Assembly (NCBI RefSeq): GCF_030867095.1
Contig: NC_081826.1
Span: 57,425,501-57,489,500 of the forward strand
Direction of reading: 5' to 3'
Length of the DNA stretch: 64,000 nucleotides
Source of the DNA: Alligator mississippiensis
Lineage: Eukaryota; Chordata; Crocodylia; Alligatoridae
The first letter of the stretch is position 1. The number at the start of each line of letters is the position of its first letter. Position numbers and translations under genes: made by a program. The notes below the pieces were generated by a model. It saw nothing but the letters and a program-made list of their open reading frames with translations, was not told where the DNA came from and did not search any database. Shown here one piece after another: positions 12,835-24,127 of the stretch.

Positions 12835-14094
12835 CTCCTTATAAAAGCTGGTTTTCCCGTTATGCTGGTTTGAGAGATAAGCAAAATACTGTGCATCATC
12901 TGCTCCTTGAAAACTGCCTGTCTGCCTGCTTTTATGTTGTTATGCCCCACTGTACGTAGGGCATTCATTTTCTAGTTCCTGGATCCCACCCATTGAAGCT
13001 GTCCACTGCTTTGGCCTGATCAAAATGACAGTAAATGCAATGGGAAGTTTTCCATTGATTAGACCTTACCAGATTGATTGTACTTCCATCTGAGATCTCA
13101 AGCACCTCAGACAGCTTTGCATAGCAAAACCCTGGAGCAGCATTTAAAATAAGTAAGATTGCATTATATTTTGTTCAATGTGAAATATGCAGCCTGCTTA
13201 CAACTCAAATACAAGTTAATGTCACATCATGGCAAAAGAAGGAAACCAGATCATTTGAATTACAAGATTGTTGATGGATTAATTTGTGACAGAAGAAAGT
13301 GGAAGTAAGGTGGTGACAAGGGGATTAGTTAACAAGATGCAGTAAGAATGCTAGAGGAGCTGTTCTTGCTTTACAAATACATTAGACTTCTTGAAGATAC
13401 TGCCTGCATGACAGATAAAGGGAAGGTAGCTGCATTATATATTTAAATTTTCCAAAGACATTTGAAAAGTTAGTACAAAAATGGCTTATTTTGAAAATAA
13501 AGTCTCATATGATGAAGAGAAAGCAACAAAGTGAATTAAAAAGTAGAAGAGAGAGACATGAAAAAAAGGGAATAATGACTATCATACAGTTACGATGGAA
13601 GGTATTCTCCTGAGAAATATCATGGATAGCAGGCCTGAAGTGGTGCAACTACACCTTGTAATTTAAGCCCAATATAACATCTTGCCTATAAACTCTTATT
13701 TGATTACATTTGTGAAAATGTTTTGTGGCAATACTAATGTAAACATATTTCCTTGCCTTAAGAGTTAAAATGTATAGCTCCTGTTCAGATGCCAGAGAAA
13801 TGAAGTTGATTAACAAACTAATACATCCTGAGATGTGTTGTTATATAGTTCCTTCATCTTCTTGGGTATAGGAAAGACTATTCTACTACATCCCACTTAT
13901 TGCTTACTTTTACACTGTAGACTTAGAACCTCTGAAAAGAGGTGAGGTGGGTAAGGAAAACAATACCCTAAGCCAGGTCTCAGTTGCATTTCTTGATTTA
14001 ATTTCACAGGGAAACACTAGCCAATGATAAGAATGGCTTACCACAAGTTCTGATAATATACTTATTACAGTGGTAGTAGGAATCTATCTAATGT
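12835..14094. other. No gene seen
   Basis: Unique AT-rich DNA with no supported frame or repeat. Confidence 0.5.
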
Positions 14095-14280
14095 ATTTAT
14101 ACAGCCCCTTGCATCAAGGTATATCACAGTCTTTATGCATTTTTTTCTTATAACACTTAAGTAAGATAGGGAAGTGCTATTATCTCCCTTTCACAGACCA
14201 GCAACTAAGATACAGACAGCATGATAGCTAATTAGGCACTGAAGTTAATAGGTGGAAGACATGTGCCCTGCCACCTATTA
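14095..14280 (+). repeat. MIR-like SINE
   Basis: The words 'gtaagatagggaagtgctat', 'tatctccctttcacagacca' and 'gcaactaagatacagacag' follow the MIR core sequence. It is diverged and in plus orientation. Confidence 0.6.
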
Positions 14281-14525
14281 ACATGCCAGGAACCCCATAT
14301 AAATTAAATTACCACAGCCAGCCTCAGACAAAGAAAAGGGGTTATGTACAGATATGAGAGACCAGCAATTGGATTACTACCAAAGAAGATTGGGAGCTGC
14401 TGGTTGAAGGTGTTTATTTTCAGTGGAGATCATTTCTCTGAAAAATTTAGGCTAGGCCTCCCAACTGACTGCCTAAATCACCTGTTTCAGTACAATGGCA
14501 TCTAAGTTTTCCACCTGAAGGCTTC

Positions 14526-14670
14526 TTTCATAGTTTTATAGTTGTCAGGGTCAGAATAGATCATCGAGTCCGACCCCCTGCCCTGGGGAGAGAGAGCACT
14601 ACGATAATATGACACCATCCAGGTGCTTGTCCAGTCTACTCTTCAAGACCCCCAAGGTAGGGGAGAGCAC
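14526..14670 (-). mobile_element. CR1 LINE, 3' end of an antisense copy (part 1 of 2)
   Basis: It begins with the antisense CR1 tail ('ttcatagttttatag') and continues with the typical 3' region ('agatcatcgagtccgacccc', 'cttgtccagtctactcttca'). It stops at '...ggggagagcac' where the TAGGG MITE starts. The missing continuation, 'ccttggaagcccattccag', appears at 19504. The two pieces are therefore one CR1 interrupted by 14671-19503, with only a few expected bases absent at the junction. Confidence 0.85.
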
Positions 14671-15317
14671 TAGGGCTGTGCAAAGCTTTGGTCGCTGATT
14701 CGATTCAGAGGAGATTTGGCCCAATTCAGCAGCTGAATCTCCAAGTCTGAATTGAATCCGGAGACCCATTAATCTCTCTGAATCGAATCAGAAGCTTCCG
14801 ATCCAATTCAGAGAGATTCGGAGAGATTTGATGATTCAGCCATAGACACAGTTTTATGTTTTTTCTATGTACCTTGAGGTACCAGGCATGGCTCATGAAT
14901 GCTGAGATGGTGGGGTGTATGGTGGGGGGGGTCTCCCGCATGCTCAGCAGCAGACTCGGAAGTGGACCAGAAGTACTTCCAGTCCACTTCCAGGTCTGCC
15001 ATGGAGCGCACAAGGAATGCCCCCTGCCCCCACCTGGCTCAGCGACTGGTGCCTCCTGGGCCTGGGGTGGAGGGCACCTGGGGTCTCCCTGTGGCTGATC
15101 GCCAAACCAGGGGGGGCACAGGAGGGTCCCCCATGTGCTCTGTGGCTGACCCGGATCCACTTCTGGGTACGGTGCCAAGTACATGGGGGAACCTCCATGC
15201 TCCCATGGGATGCTCCATCCACCCCACCATCTCAGTGTTCATGAGCTGTGCCTCGTACCTTGAGTTGTGTCTATTGCTGAATCACTGATTCTCTGAATCA
15301 GAATTGAATCTTCCGAT
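14671..15317. mobile_element. TAGGG-ended MITE, right end deleted
   Basis: It starts with the terminal repeat TAGGGCTGTGCAAAGCTT and shares its whole layout with the reverse complement of 31120-31889: dense GATTCAG/CTGAATC words, a GC-rich middle, then CTGAATCACTGATTCTCTGA. It stops abruptly near 15317, at a point that in the complete copy lies roughly 110-130 bases before the far terminus. Retroviral LTR sequence begins there. The 60-150 codon frames in the GC-rich centre occur on both strands and are not genes. Confidence 0.75.
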
Positions 15318-16252
15318 CCCATTCTGGCCGCCATGGGCAAGCCGGGGGCGAACCGGGGTCGTACCGGACCCGTCTCCGGTGCACACGGGCTGTGGCCGGC
15401 AGCCCGGGCACGCGGGGTGGGAGAGAGCTGCGGAGCGGTTTAGCGCACGTGAGTTAGAATTAGTTACGGAGGCATAATGGTTGATTGAAAAGATTGTTTA
15501 CTTACACCCAAAGATGGTATTGGTGTAGGCTGGACAAGTTTCCAGGAACAGCTCCCGCTTGAACCCTCGTTGGAGGACTCTGACAAATCGATTGCTCCCA
15601 CGGAGTTTGCTAGGCTCCGCGGGTCCGGTTAAGTTGGGTTCGAAAAGCTTCCCCGGAGTTATTCAGGCTCCGCGCGTCCGATAAGTTTTCCCCCCGGAGT
15701 TTGCTAGGCTCCGCGGGGTCCGAAATTACAGGAAAGGGATACGTCTAGGATTGCGCTCAGCGATGGGGAGAGGCGAGAAGCGAAAGCTCCGTAGGCTCAG
15801 TTCTATTGCCTCTCTTGCCTGCTTAGGGAGGCGCGTCGGGTCCGCAAGGATCCACAGTGCTTGGAGATCTTCACACAGAATCTCTCTCATCCTCCCTCCT
15901 CCGGTGTTTGTGGAGTCCTCCAACTTGGGCGGAAACCACACAAGCCTTTTGTACGGCTAGGAAGCCAATCGCTAGCCGCCACGTGTGCCTAAATTAGGAA
16001 TCAGTCAATAACATGGCGCGGATCCTAATACAAATGGCAGGAACTTCTTTGCAACGTGTATCACTACAGTCCAAGAAAGAGATGCACACTGTAAAGAAGC
16101 TGCAATCCGGCGGGAAATCCCCCACTGCACCAGAGTTCTCTCTAGCAGCAGAGAGCTCTACCGTGCAAAGAAAGCGACAAATTAGGCGGGAAATAATTTA
16201 GCGGTGCCGAAGCGCACACACAAACAAAAAATCACACCTTTGGGTTGTGACA
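15318..16252 (-). mobile_element. ERV 3' LTR (minus strand), U5 end truncated
   Basis: It is nearly identical to 18548-19503, with roughly 47 differences over about 940 aligned bases (about 5%, by eye). On the minus strand it starts TGTCACAACCC at 16252, directly after a purine tract (AGCAAGGGGGGA). At the other end it shares one degenerate PBS-like unit with the 5' LTR and then stops at the truncated MITE. Its last bases were therefore probably lost in a deletion. It contains three copies of a 'ggagtttgctaggctccgcg'-type segment. I see no usable gene. Confidence 0.85.
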
Positions 16253-16264
16253 TCCCCCCTTGCT
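16253..16264 (-). other. Polypurine tract of the ERV
   Basis: On the minus strand the bases AGCAAGGGGGGA lie immediately before the TG that opens the 3' LTR. This is the expected position and composition for the plus-strand DNA primer. Confidence 0.8.
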
Positions 16265-16640
16265 GAGAGCATAGCTAAATTATGCCATACTCTTCCAAGC
16301 AATCTAAAATCTGTCGTGATCATCCAACGAGTAAACAAGCCATCAAACAAATACACAAACATAAAATTCGCTGTCCTGGGATCAAGTTACATAACAATCA
16401 AGAAACAATAACCAACATAAACACATAATCTGATTCATGACAAAAACTACACGATCAGGGCTTCAGTGGGCGTCGTGACTGAGTCGTATGTCAGGCCCTC
16501 ACTCCTTTCGGTGGTGTCATCCCTCTTAGGGCTCCTCCTCGTCACATGCTCTGAATTCTGGATCTGTAAACAGAAAACTCTCAAAACAGTTTAATGATCT
16601 GATTCAACAAACTTAAACAATCTTAAACAATTCCTATGGC

Positions 16641-16964
16641 TTAATTAGATGAAATCATTGAAGATTCATCATCTGGTTCTTCCAAATAACGGAAAACTAA
16701 CTCATAAGCTAACTGCCACTGGCCTGCGTCCCCCAAAATCCGAAGCTGCCGCTTGTTAAGTCTGGAACGCTGTAGGAGAAATCCAAACATGTATCGCTCC
16801 TCTAAGGTTCTCGGTGGCAGTGGTGGAAGATCGGATCCACGTCGTCTGGTGCCTTGAGGCCTAGTCGGGTGTTGACAGTCTCGATCATAAGACAATCTTG
16901 GCTCCATCAGGATACGTAGTCTTGGCAATTGACAAAGAAGATTGCTCATGGGTTGATTTACCAT
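16641..16964 (-). pseudogene. ERV internal reading frame, downstream fragment
   Basis: An open segment of 107 codons lies in the same phase as the gag-like segments at 17082-18386, separated from them by a stop at 17082-17084. It is rich in Arg and Leu. Its C-terminal part (ILGDAGQWQLAYELVFRYLE) looks like a folded helical segment. I recognise no zinc knuckle (CX2CX4HX4C) or protease motif. It could be the end of gag or a remnant left after deletion of pol. The assignment to gag rests on position and phase only. Confidence 0.45.
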
Positions 16965-17081
16965 TGGACTGAACAGAATTCAAAGAACGACGATGTTCTT
17001 TTGTCCGTAGATCTCGAGACAACTGTCTAGGCTGTGAGAGGTTAGTGGAACGGTTCCAGGATCTCGCAAGTGACGATGAGG

Positions 17082-18386
17082 CTATGGTCTTATTCGCTGG
17101 AGTGATGTCAGTCCCAGCGCACATGCTCTCGGGTTCCAAGCACAATACGAGACACCAATCATTGCCAGCATAAGATGCTCTGCGCCGACACATTCTGGCC
17201 GTCCTGCATGCCACACATGGGCTTTTTGACTAATCAGTCCTGCAACAAGCGCTGGCAGTGGAATAGGCCAGTGAGTATTACATGTTATCATGTCGATGTC
17301 GGTGACATGTCCTCTACTCCACGAAACTTGTCTGACTAAGAAGCTTGCTTCTTCTTGGTTCAGCAGGTCGGATCCAAGTTCCACGACTAAACGTCCTAAC
17401 CATACAGCTAGAGTCTCTTCAGGTTGAATCTTTGATGCTCTACATAAATCCTGTAACTCAGTTCTGGTGCGAGCATAATAAGTAGTAGCAACTCTATTAG
17501 TTGTTGTTGTAGAACAAGCTGCTCCTTCAGGAGATGATGCTGTCATAGACTGAACTGCTGCCGCTGGGGTTACTGCTGCTGTTGCTGCTTCAGGCAGAAG
17601 GGGCGGATGCTCTCCTCCGCTTGACTCTCTCCGTCGGCAGGAAGGCGTGGTCGGCCGAGACGCCGCTGCGTCGCTAGGTGGGGTTGCCGGCGACGACACT
17701 GCGTCGATGGTTGGAGTCGCTGACCGAACTCTCGCAGGTTCGTTAGAAGCTCCACCCTTCTTTTCCAGTTCTTCCATGCGGTCTCCCTCTTGCTCAGTGC
17801 CATCTTGGACTGGCGTTTCAGGCTCTTTTTTCTCAGCCGCTTCTTTGACCGATCAGATCGCCATCTGCAGCTGGGCTTTCAAACTTAAATTCTTTTGCAT
17901 TAGATTCATTATAGTATGAATAGTTGCATTACCTTCTCCCCCCTTGTCATACCGCAAGGCCATTCTTTCATCTGTGGGGCATTCCTCCGTCTCCAGATCT
18001 TCACGGAGCTCGGATGGAAGCTCGCGACCCCGTAATCTAGACATTACCATCCCCCGAGAGAACGGGCCGATGGGCTCCGGTTCGTCACTCTCCCGAGCAT
18101 ATTGTAGGCATCGGGCACAGTCCCAGGTGAAAGTCTGGTTCGTTTCACTTGCCGGGTTGGGTTCAGCGAGGGACACAGTATTGAGGGGCCTAAACAGGAC
18201 CTGCTCATCTCTCATTATACACCCGAATGCCGCAGGGAGCAAGTACACTTCCCTTTCTTTCAGGGTTCCGTCTTCGGAGATTCCCTCTTCTCCTTTTAGC
18301 GACAAACGGCCGCTTACAAATCTTTCACCCATTCCGCCTGCCTGGTGGTAAGCGATATGGATCTCTAATTCTTCAAAGCTTTTCAC
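17082..18386 (-). pseudogene. gag-like gene of the ERV, one internal stop
   Basis: A first segment of 177 codons (18386-17853) ends at a single TGA (17853-17855). The same reading phase then stays open to 17082, giving a region about 434 codons long with one break. The second segment begins with a charged stretch and a Ser/Thr/Pro/Ala-rich linker. It is followed by a compact segment with 'LQDLCRASKIQPEETLAVWL', which has the look of a capsid domain. This position, directly after the leader, is where gag lies in retroviruses. I see no N-terminal Gly myristoylation signal and no zinc knuckle. I cannot match it to a specific gag family from memory, and 'gag' is inferred from position, length and composition. 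The TGA makes this copy non-coding unless the stop is read through. Confidence 0.6.
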
Positions 18387-18493
18387 TTGGCGTTGGTTAT
18401 CGCGTCAAGGGCAATTCCTAACCAATTCTAACTCTAGCGTGTTCTCTCTTAGTTCCATCTGAGTTGTTACGTGTGCATTCTCTCCTGATCTTA

Positions 18494-18583
18494 ATCCCAA
18501 CCTCGTCGCCATGTGCGAGCCGGGCCCCGATCCCGCCCTCGTCGCCATGTGCGGTGGTGATTCCAATCCCATTCTGGCCGCCA
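18494..18583 (-). repeat. Three tandem PBS-like units, 36-bp period
   Basis: Reading the plus strand, units at 18494-18511, 18530-18547 and 18566-18583 each run from ATCCC to GCCA, starting exactly 36 bases apart. The first two are ATCCCAACCTCGTCGCCA and ATCCCGCCCTCGTCGCCA. These closely match the 3' end of vertebrate tRNA-Ser (recalled as ...ATCCCATCCTCGTCGCCA), so on the minus strand they are primer binding sites starting TGGCGACGAGG. The third unit (ATCCCATTCTGGCCGCCA) is degenerate and is also present at the end of the other LTR. The true U5/PBS border is therefore probably at the first or second unit. The tandem also gives an open frame with a 12-residue period. Confidence 0.75.
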
Positions 18584-19503
18584 TGGGCAAGCCGGGGGCG
18601 AACCGGGGTCATACCGGACCCATCTCCAGTGCACGCGGGCTGTGGCTGGCAGCCCGGGCACGCGGGGTGGGAGAGAGCCGCGGAGCGGCTTAGCGTACGC
18701 GAGTTAGAATTAGTTACGGAGGCGTAATGGTTGATTGAAAAGATTGTTTACTTACACCCAAAGATGGTATTGGTGTAGGCTGGACAAGTTTCCAGGCACA
18801 GCTCCCACTTGAACCCTCTTTGGAGGACTCTGACAAATCAATTGCTCCCACGGAGTTTGCTAGGCTCCGCGGGTCCGGTTAAGTTGGGTTCGAAAAGCTT
18901 CCCCAGAGTTATTCAGGCTCCGCGCGTCCGATAAGTTTTTCCCCCGGAGTTTGCTAGGCTCCGCGGGGTCCGAAATTACAGGAGAGGGATACGTCTAGGA
19001 TTGCGCTCGGCGACGGGGAGAGGCGAGAAGCGAAAGCTCCATAGGCTTGGTTCTATTGCCTGTCTTGCCTGCTTAGGGGAGGCGCGTCAGGTCTGAGAGG
19101 GTCCACAGCACATGGAGATCTTCACACAGAATCTCTCTTGTCCTCCCTCCTCCGGTGTTTGTGGAGTCCTCCAACTTGGGCAGAAACCACACAAGCCTTT
19201 TGTACGGCTAGGAAGCCAATCGCTAGCCGCCACGTGTGCCTAAATTAGGAATCGGCTAATAACATGGTGCGGATCCTAATACAAATGGCGGGAACTTCTT
19301 TGCAACGTGTATCACTACAGTCCAAGAAAGAGATGCACACTGCAAAGAAGCTGCAATTCAGCGGGAAATTCCCCACTGCACCAGAGTTCTCTCTAGCAGC
19401 AGAGAGCTCTACCGTGCAAAGAAAGCGAAAAATTTGGCGGGAAATAATTTAGCGGTGCCGAAGCGCACACACAAACAAAAAATCACAACTTTGGGTTGTG
19501 ACA
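18548..19503 (-). mobile_element. ERV 5' LTR (minus strand)
   Basis: This is the partner of 15318-16252. On the minus strand it begins TGTCACAACCC at 19503 and ends ...GCACA before a tRNA-Ser-like primer site, if the middle PBS unit is the real one. If the outermost unit is used, the LTR extends to 18512. Many of the differences from the other LTR are C/T or G/A changes, as expected from CpG decay. The right flank, 'ccttggaagcc', is the resumed CR1. Confidence 0.85.
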
Positions 19504-22090
19504 CCTTGGAAGCCCATTCCAGATTCTGACAACCCTTACCATAAAGTTCATCCTGATGTCCAACCTAAATCTGTTCTCTGTCAGTTTGTGGTTGTTGTTC
19601 CTGGTTATTCCAAGGGGTGCCCTGATAAAGAGAGCATCTCCTATTTCTTGCTGACCCCCCCCCGCCAAATGAATTTATAAATGGCCACAAGATCCCTTCT
19701 CAGCCTTCTATTCTGGATGCTGAAGAGATCCAGGTACCTCAGTCTCTTCTTGTAGGGCCTTATCTTCAGGCCCCTAGCCATACAAGTGGCTCTCCTCTGG
19801 ACCCTCTCAAGGTTATCCACATCCCTCTTGAAGTGCAGTGCCCAGAACTGGACACAGTACTCCAGTATTCCAGTACTCCAGTATCAATGCCGCATTGAGG
19901 GGAAGTATCACATCCCTGGACCTGTTTGCAATGCACCTGCTAATGCATGGCGGTTAGCTTTATTGATTACTTCATCACACTGATGGCCATATTCATCTTG
20001 GAGTCAACTATGACTCCGAGATCCCTTTCTGCCACTGTGCTGCTGAAAAGGTCATCCCCTAGCCTAAGTGTATTGATGATTCCTTCTCCCTAGATGCAGC
20101 ACTTTGTACTTGTCTTTGTTGAACTGCATCCTATTCTTCTCTGCCCACTTTTCCAACCTGTCCAGGTCTGCCTGGATTCGATCCCTTCCCACTAGTGTGT
20201 TTACTGTACCCCATAATTTTGTGTAATCTGCAAATTTGGACAGAGTGCTCTCTACACCCTCATCCAAGTCACTGATGAAGACTTTGAATAGCACAGGTCC
20301 AAGGACTGAGCCTTGGGGGACCCCCACTGCCCAGATCTTTCCAGGTCGGTACTGACCCATCCACCATCACTCTCTGGGTGCAACCCTTAAGCCAATTTGC
20401 CACCCACCTGACCATGTAATCATCTATGTCATAGCCGCTCAGTTTGTTTATGAGAATAGGATGAGATACCGCTAGATAATCACCTAGCCAGGGTCATTTG
20501 ACTCCAGCATTCTTTCCTGCCCATGGCAGGGGGTCAGATTTGATGATCTGCTCAGGTCCATTCTCACCCTACCAACTATGAAACTATGAAACAACTATGA
20601 AACTGCATCGAAGGCCTTCTTAAAATCCAAGTAGATAACATCTACCTTGACTCCTGCATCTAAACGTTTTGTGACCTGGTCTTAAAAAGAAACAAGGTTA
20701 GTCAGGCAGGATCTACCTGCTATGAACCCATGGTGGTTGCCCTTCAGCATTATTTTTCCTGCTGGGCTCCCACAAATGTGATCCTTGATAGTTTTTTTAA
20801 AGGTTTTCCCAAGGATAGAGGTGAGACTAACTGGCCTAAAATTATGTGGCTCCTCCTTCCTCCCTTCTTGAAAATAGGGACTACATTGGCCCTTTTCCAG
20901 TCCTCTGGACCTTGACCTGAGCACCAACACTGCTCAAACAGCCATGCCAGGGCTCTGCTATGACACTGGCCAATTCCTTCAGCACCCTTGGATGAAGATC
21001 ATTCGAGCCTGCTGACTTAAACACATTCAGCCCCTTCAAGTGTCCCTTTACTAGGTCAGTGATGACCATTGGTAAACTGGTGTTTCTCCTGTGCCTATCT
21101 ATAATGCAACTGGGAGATTTGTCTTGATCCGTGTTCAGGAATACAGAGGCAAAAAACTCATTGAAGAGTTCAGCCTTGTCCCTTCTATCTGTCACCAATT
21201 GCCCCAACCTGTAGAGGTCCTATGTTACCCTGTGCCTTCCTTTTGCTCCCTATATACCTGAAGAAGGACTTTTTGTTGTCTTTAATTTTTGTCACCAGCC
21301 TGAGTTCCATTGCTGCTTTGGCCTTTCTAACTGACTTTCTGCAAGCAGGTATACTCCTCCTTGGTATCTACCCCCTGCTTCCACAGCCTGTATGTCTCTT
21401 TCTTTGCCCCTAGGCTTTTCTGGATATCCCTGTTCAGCCAAGAGAGTTTCTTGGCCCCTTTGCCTGCTTTTGTGCACAATGGGATTGTCTCCTTCTGAGC
21501 CTGAAGGATTGCTCCCATGGAGGAATGACCACCCTTCCTGGACTCCCATCTCACCAATGCTCTTGATCTTCAATGCCTTACTAACTAATCTCCTGAGCAC
21601 ATTGAAGTTAGCCTTTCTGATGTCTAGCACTCCTGCCCTGCTGATTAGTTTTCCCATTCTATGCGAGATAGTGAATTCAATCAATTGATGGTCATTATTC
21701 CCTAGCTTGCCTTGTACCTGCAGACCCCCCACCAGGTCATCCCCTGTAGCTAGCACCATGTCCAGCAAGGTGTTTTCCCTAGTGGGACCGTATACCTTCT
21801 GAATTAGGTGGAGGTCCTGTATACAGTTAAGAACCTACATGAGCAGTTAGATCTGGCTGACTGCTCCTCCCCACAGATGTCAGCATAGTTTAGGACACCC
21901 ATGACAACCATGTCCCTTGATTGTACAGCCTCTGAAAGCTGCCTTGAGAATTCCAGATCTAGCTCATCCTCCTGGTGTGGCGGTCTGTAGTAGACCCCCA
22001 CTACCAAGTCCCTTCCCCCCCAACCCCCTTGTATTCTAACCCACAGTGCCTCAATTTGCCCCTCCTCTGATCCCATCTTGATTATAGAAG
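19504..22090 (-). mobile_element. CR1 LINE, antisense, 5'-truncated in the endonuclease (part 2 of 2)
   Basis: This is the continuation of the CR1 piece at 14526-14670. Read on the minus strand it runs from an endonuclease segment (about 22076-21804, with VVGVYYRPPHQEDEL and 'MVVMGVLNYADI') through a linker (21768-21292) to reverse-transcriptase blocks. Those blocks lie at 21207-20881 (SAGSNDLHPRVLKELA), 20930-20682 and 20360-20064 ([12 protein letters not shown]), followed by the C-terminal region. In the catalytic block the usual FADD reads FADY, so one catalytic aspartate is lost. Frameshifts separate the segments. A second short CR1 tail is inserted at 20470-20603. The element is inactive. 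Confidence 0.85.
20470..20603 (+). mobile_element. Short CR1 3' tail nested in the antisense CR1
   Basis: Plus-oriented CR1 3' sequence ('gctagataatcacctagcc', 'catggcagggggtcag', 'ctatgaaactatgaaac') sits inside the antisense copy. The host reading resumes on the far side with 'gcatcgaaggccttctt'. About 130 bases were inserted, which is an extreme 5' truncation. Confidence 0.8.
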
Positions 22091-22551
22091 ATGTGTTTTG
22101 CTCCTTAACATTTCCTCTTACCCATTTACTGTTGCAGTTAAAATCAACAAGAATTTCCTAAACTACAAGTTTCTTGGGGCTTGATTGAAATGAAGGAAAA
22201 GCTGGTATTGATTTCAGCTGGACTGGATCCAGCCTTTGATACATAACAAAACACCAGCCGGTAGGGATATTTTCTGCCCTCCATTCAGGAAAATATTTAT
22301 GTGCATGCTCAATTTTGAGCTCCTGCTGAATTTTATTTTGCTCCCTTTCAATGGAATTTCCACGGGACTCAAAAAATAACTTACAGTAAAGCTACTCAAG
22401 TGGTTTCAAAAATCCTAAAGCCTAAGGGCCTCTTGAATTTGGAATTCTCATCCTACCAGGGATCAAAAAGTCCCTCTTCTGTTGACTTTCAAGGTCTATT
22501 TGTAGAACCTATTGATTAACCACAAGTTCAGGGGAAAAGATGAGGTTATGG

Positions 22552-22760
22552 CAGGGGTGGGCAATTATTTTGGGCGGAGGGCTGCTTACTGAGTTTTGGC
22601 AAGCTATCAAGGGCCGCATGATGGGCAGCCAGGGGCAGATAAATATTAATTTTCTAAATTTTTTAGGGGCCCCACGGGCCAGATAGAATGGCCTGGTGAG
22701 CCAGATAGAATGGCCTGGAGGGCCGCATTTAGCCCGCAGGCTGCATTTTGTCCACCCCTG
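22552..22760. mobile_element. hAT MITE with perfect 8-bp target duplication
   Basis: The ends CAGGGGTGGGCAA and TTGTCCACCCCTG are inverted repeats. The element is flanked by GGTTATGG at 22544-22551 and again at 22761-22768. It is 209 bases long and non-coding, with an internal direct repeat ('ccagatagaatggcctgg', twice). The termini and the 8-bp duplication identify a non-autonomous hAT transposon. Confidence 0.9.
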
Positions 22761-22768
22761 GGTTATGG

Positions 22769-24127
22769 TTAGTCAAGAGATTTTTGAGTAGTGAGAAACA
22801 TTGATCTGTAATATTAAAGCTTAGCTTTCACTTTTATTCAGTGTAAAAAGACCCAGATGGTTGAAGCCGATCCAGGGTAAAGGCCCACATCCTGTTACTT
22901 CACAGTGAGCAGCATCCTTGTTCTCACTCTTTCTTTCTCCTATCAGCATCTACTCACACCCACCTATAAATTTATTATTTCATTTATTACTTGTAAATTA
23001 TGAAAGTACATGTCATGAGGTCTAGGTGCCTTTTATAGCATCTGATGATATGAACTTTGGCTCATAAAAGTTTATGCACCTCTGATTTAGTTTATAAGAT
23101 ACATCTCTACCCTGCCTTATACATTAAATAAACATATATAAATTGAATAGCATCCTTTAAAAGAAATATTTTTAAATACCAATATCAAGATAAACAATAT
23201 TGCAGAAAAGCTCAACAACAATAATCAAATCAGAGTTACGGTGGTTGTTCTGTGAGAAATCCTAAATTTCTTTATGCTTGAAAAGAAGCGTGTATTATTA
23301 AGACATGGCTACTGTATCATTTCTTGTTCTTTTGACCTAAAGTGCTTGAGAGCTATAAATCATATAAGAATTATGATAGTGTGATTATCATACAAAATTG
23401 TTGCATGTAACAACATTAACTACATTTTAAATGCCAGTGCTTTAAAATTATTTTTGAAAATGAACAGGAACCTAGTGAGTTCTAATGATAACAGATATAA
23501 TATGTTCCATGTAAGAAAGGCTGCACAATAGCTGGCAGTTGTATTCTGTGCAAGCTCTCTTTAGTCTTCAGAGCATCCTACATGGAGCACATTACATCAG
23601 TCCTTACTGAGTGAGGTCCAGTGTAAGGAAATGGATATCTAAAAGTAAAGAGTACAACCTTATTGCAAAGTGAAGATGAAAGGAGATCATCGATTGTCAC
23701 TTCTACCTGGAAATCCAACTGCTAAGGATCCAGCAGGACTCAAATCACAAATCTAATTAGAACATAGTAATCCCGGGCTGAATTTCTTTTTGTTCCCCTT
23801 CTACCACACCAGACTCTTACTTTTCATTCAGTGCCCTTTCCACCTCACACCCTTCACTGAGACCTCTTGCTTGAGAGTTCCTTCAGGCAACATGACTTCA
23901 TTGGAATTATACTCCCATATAGCAGGGCCAGTTGCAAGGGTGCTGCAGATAACACAAACCTCACATGGAGTCCAGAATACTCACAGGGTTTGGGACCTGA
24001 ATTTTGTAGAAAAGTGGAACAAGCACAAACCTCTGAATAGAAGAACTGGGAGGAGACTTTGAAAGGAAACCCATTCACCCAAAGGATCTTCCATGGATTT
24101 TACTGAAAGAATGAAATAACTTAGGCC
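22769..24127. other. No gene seen
   Basis: AT-rich unique DNA. There are no supported frames or repeats. Confidence 0.5.

Larger units (their letters stand above)
15318..19503 (-). mobile_element. Non-autonomous endogenous retrovirus, LTR-gag remnant-LTR
   Basis: The complete element reads on the minus strand: 5' LTR (about 18548-19503), a PBS-like tandem (18494-18583), gag-like frames (16641-18386), a polypurine tract (16253-16264) and the 3' LTR (15318-16252). The internal region is only about 2.3 kb. I see no protease, reverse transcriptase, integrase or envelope motif, so it could only have moved using proteins supplied by another element. LTR divergence of about 5% suggests an old but not ancient insertion. 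The left flank is a broken MITE and the right flank is CR1, so no target duplication is detectable. A tRNA-Ser-like primer site is compatible with class III (ERV-L/HERV-S-like) retroviruses, but no pol is present to classify it. Confidence 0.85.
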
